Assembly (NCBI GenBank): GCA_003513555.1 | Contig: DOPG01000238.1 | Span: 1-5,185 of the forward strand | Direction of reading: 5' to 3' | Length of the DNA stretch: 5,185 nucleotides | Source of the DNA: Rhodopirellula sp. | GTDB lineage: Bacteria; Planctomycetota; Planctomycetia; Pirellulales; Pirellulaceae | Shown here: in pieces, positions 4,995 through 5,185 of the stretch | Numbering within the stretch: position 1 is the first letter of the stretch | How the letters are laid out: each line of letters begins with the position of its first letter | The notes under the pieces: generated by a model | What the model saw: only the letters and a program-made list of their open reading frames with translations | Databases searched by the model: none | What the model was told of the DNA's origin: nothing | Translations under genes and position numbers: made by a program

Positions 4995-5185
4995 ATGCCT
5001 TCTTCCGCTAAAAGAATCTTGTTCCACGCCGTACCTTTTGCTGCGTTTACGTTGACTTTGTGTGCTGGCTTGTCTGCCCAAGATGCGACAGCCAAAACGG
5101 GCGAAAATGCCGCCGCTCTGGAGCCGGCCGAGGAAAAACCGGCGGCTAGCACGAATGACACCGAGAAGCAAGCTGCCGAGAAGCA
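4995..5185 (+). CDS. Secreted protein with signal peptide, N-terminal fragment only
   Basis: The first 63 codons of a gene that runs off the window. Residues 1-7 (MPSSAKR) are a basic n-region. Residues 8-26 are hydrophobic (ILFHAVPFAAFTLTLCAG region), and a Sec/SPI-type cleavage is likely after A28 (GLSA before QDA). C23 lies in the hydrophobic stretch, but with Leu before it, so it does not fit a lipobox. The mature start is low-complexity and rich in Ala, Glu, Lys and Thr (QDATAKTGENAAALEPAEEKPAA), a flexible linker common in exported planctomycete proteins. The protein is expected in the periplasm or outside the cell. No functional domain has been reached, so no function is assigned. Confidence 0.75.
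   Translation, partial: MPSSAKRILFHAVPFAAFTLTLCAGLSAQDATAKTGENAAALEPAEEKPAASTNDTEKQAAEK

Noticed and set aside
4995..5070. Lipoprotein signal at C23 of the secreted protein
   Set aside because: The residue before the Cys is Leu, not Gly, Ala or Ser, so the lipobox is not met; an ordinary signal peptidase I site after A28 fits better.
4883..5171. Minus-strand frames over the start of the secreted-protein gene
   Set aside because: They are antisense to a frame with a ribosome site and a clear signal peptide.

Overview
The window looks like a piece of a planctomycete chromosome (Rhodopirellula/Pirellula-like). This rests on moderate GC, a XylR-type regulator that fuses a LacI-like sugar domain to an AraC helix-turn-helix (common in that phylum), and a short group-2-like sigma-70 factor. 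The taxonomic call is inference; the window has no rRNA or marker gene.

Left part (1-3293): a divergently organised sugar-acid catabolic locus. On the minus strand lie a COG3618 amidohydrolase of the L-fucono/L-rhamnono-lactonase type (1095-1940) and, 172 bases further on, a zinc-dependent sugar-acid/polyol dehydrogenase (1-922, C-terminus cut by the window edge). On the plus strand, facing away from them, is the XylR/AraC-type regulator. It is best started at a TTG at 2067 behind a GGGAG ribosome-binding site, not at the far-upstream GTG at 1953. That start leaves a 126-base shared promoter region holding an 8-bp direct repeat with a 21-bp period, the geometry expected of an AraC-family operator. 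Together the genes suggest sugar-induced opening of an aldonolactone and NAD-linked oxidation of the aldonate (L-fucose, L-galactose or L-rhamnose type). The exact sugar cannot be read from sequence.

Middle part (3294-4560): an intergenic stretch with a short tandem repeat, a possible 67-codon small ORF (3446-3649), and a complete 304-aa sigma-70 family factor (3646-4560). The sigma start codon overlaps the small ORF's stop as ATGA and has no visible Shine-Dalgarno of its own. Its -35-reading helix is canonical, but two positions of the -10-reading helix differ from the housekeeping consensus. A hairpin follows the stop.

Right part (4561-5185): about 430 bases without a convincing gene, containing a perfect 7-bp hairpin and a 10-bp direct repeat. 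Then comes the N-terminus of a secreted protein (4995 onward) with a signal peptide and an Ala/Glu/Lys-rich mature start, cut by the window edge.

No CRISPR array, transposase, tRNA, rRNA or defence gene was seen. Nothing here is clearly a new system. The items most worth checking are the divergent regulatory region, the sigma factor's region 2.4, and the small ORF coupled to it.
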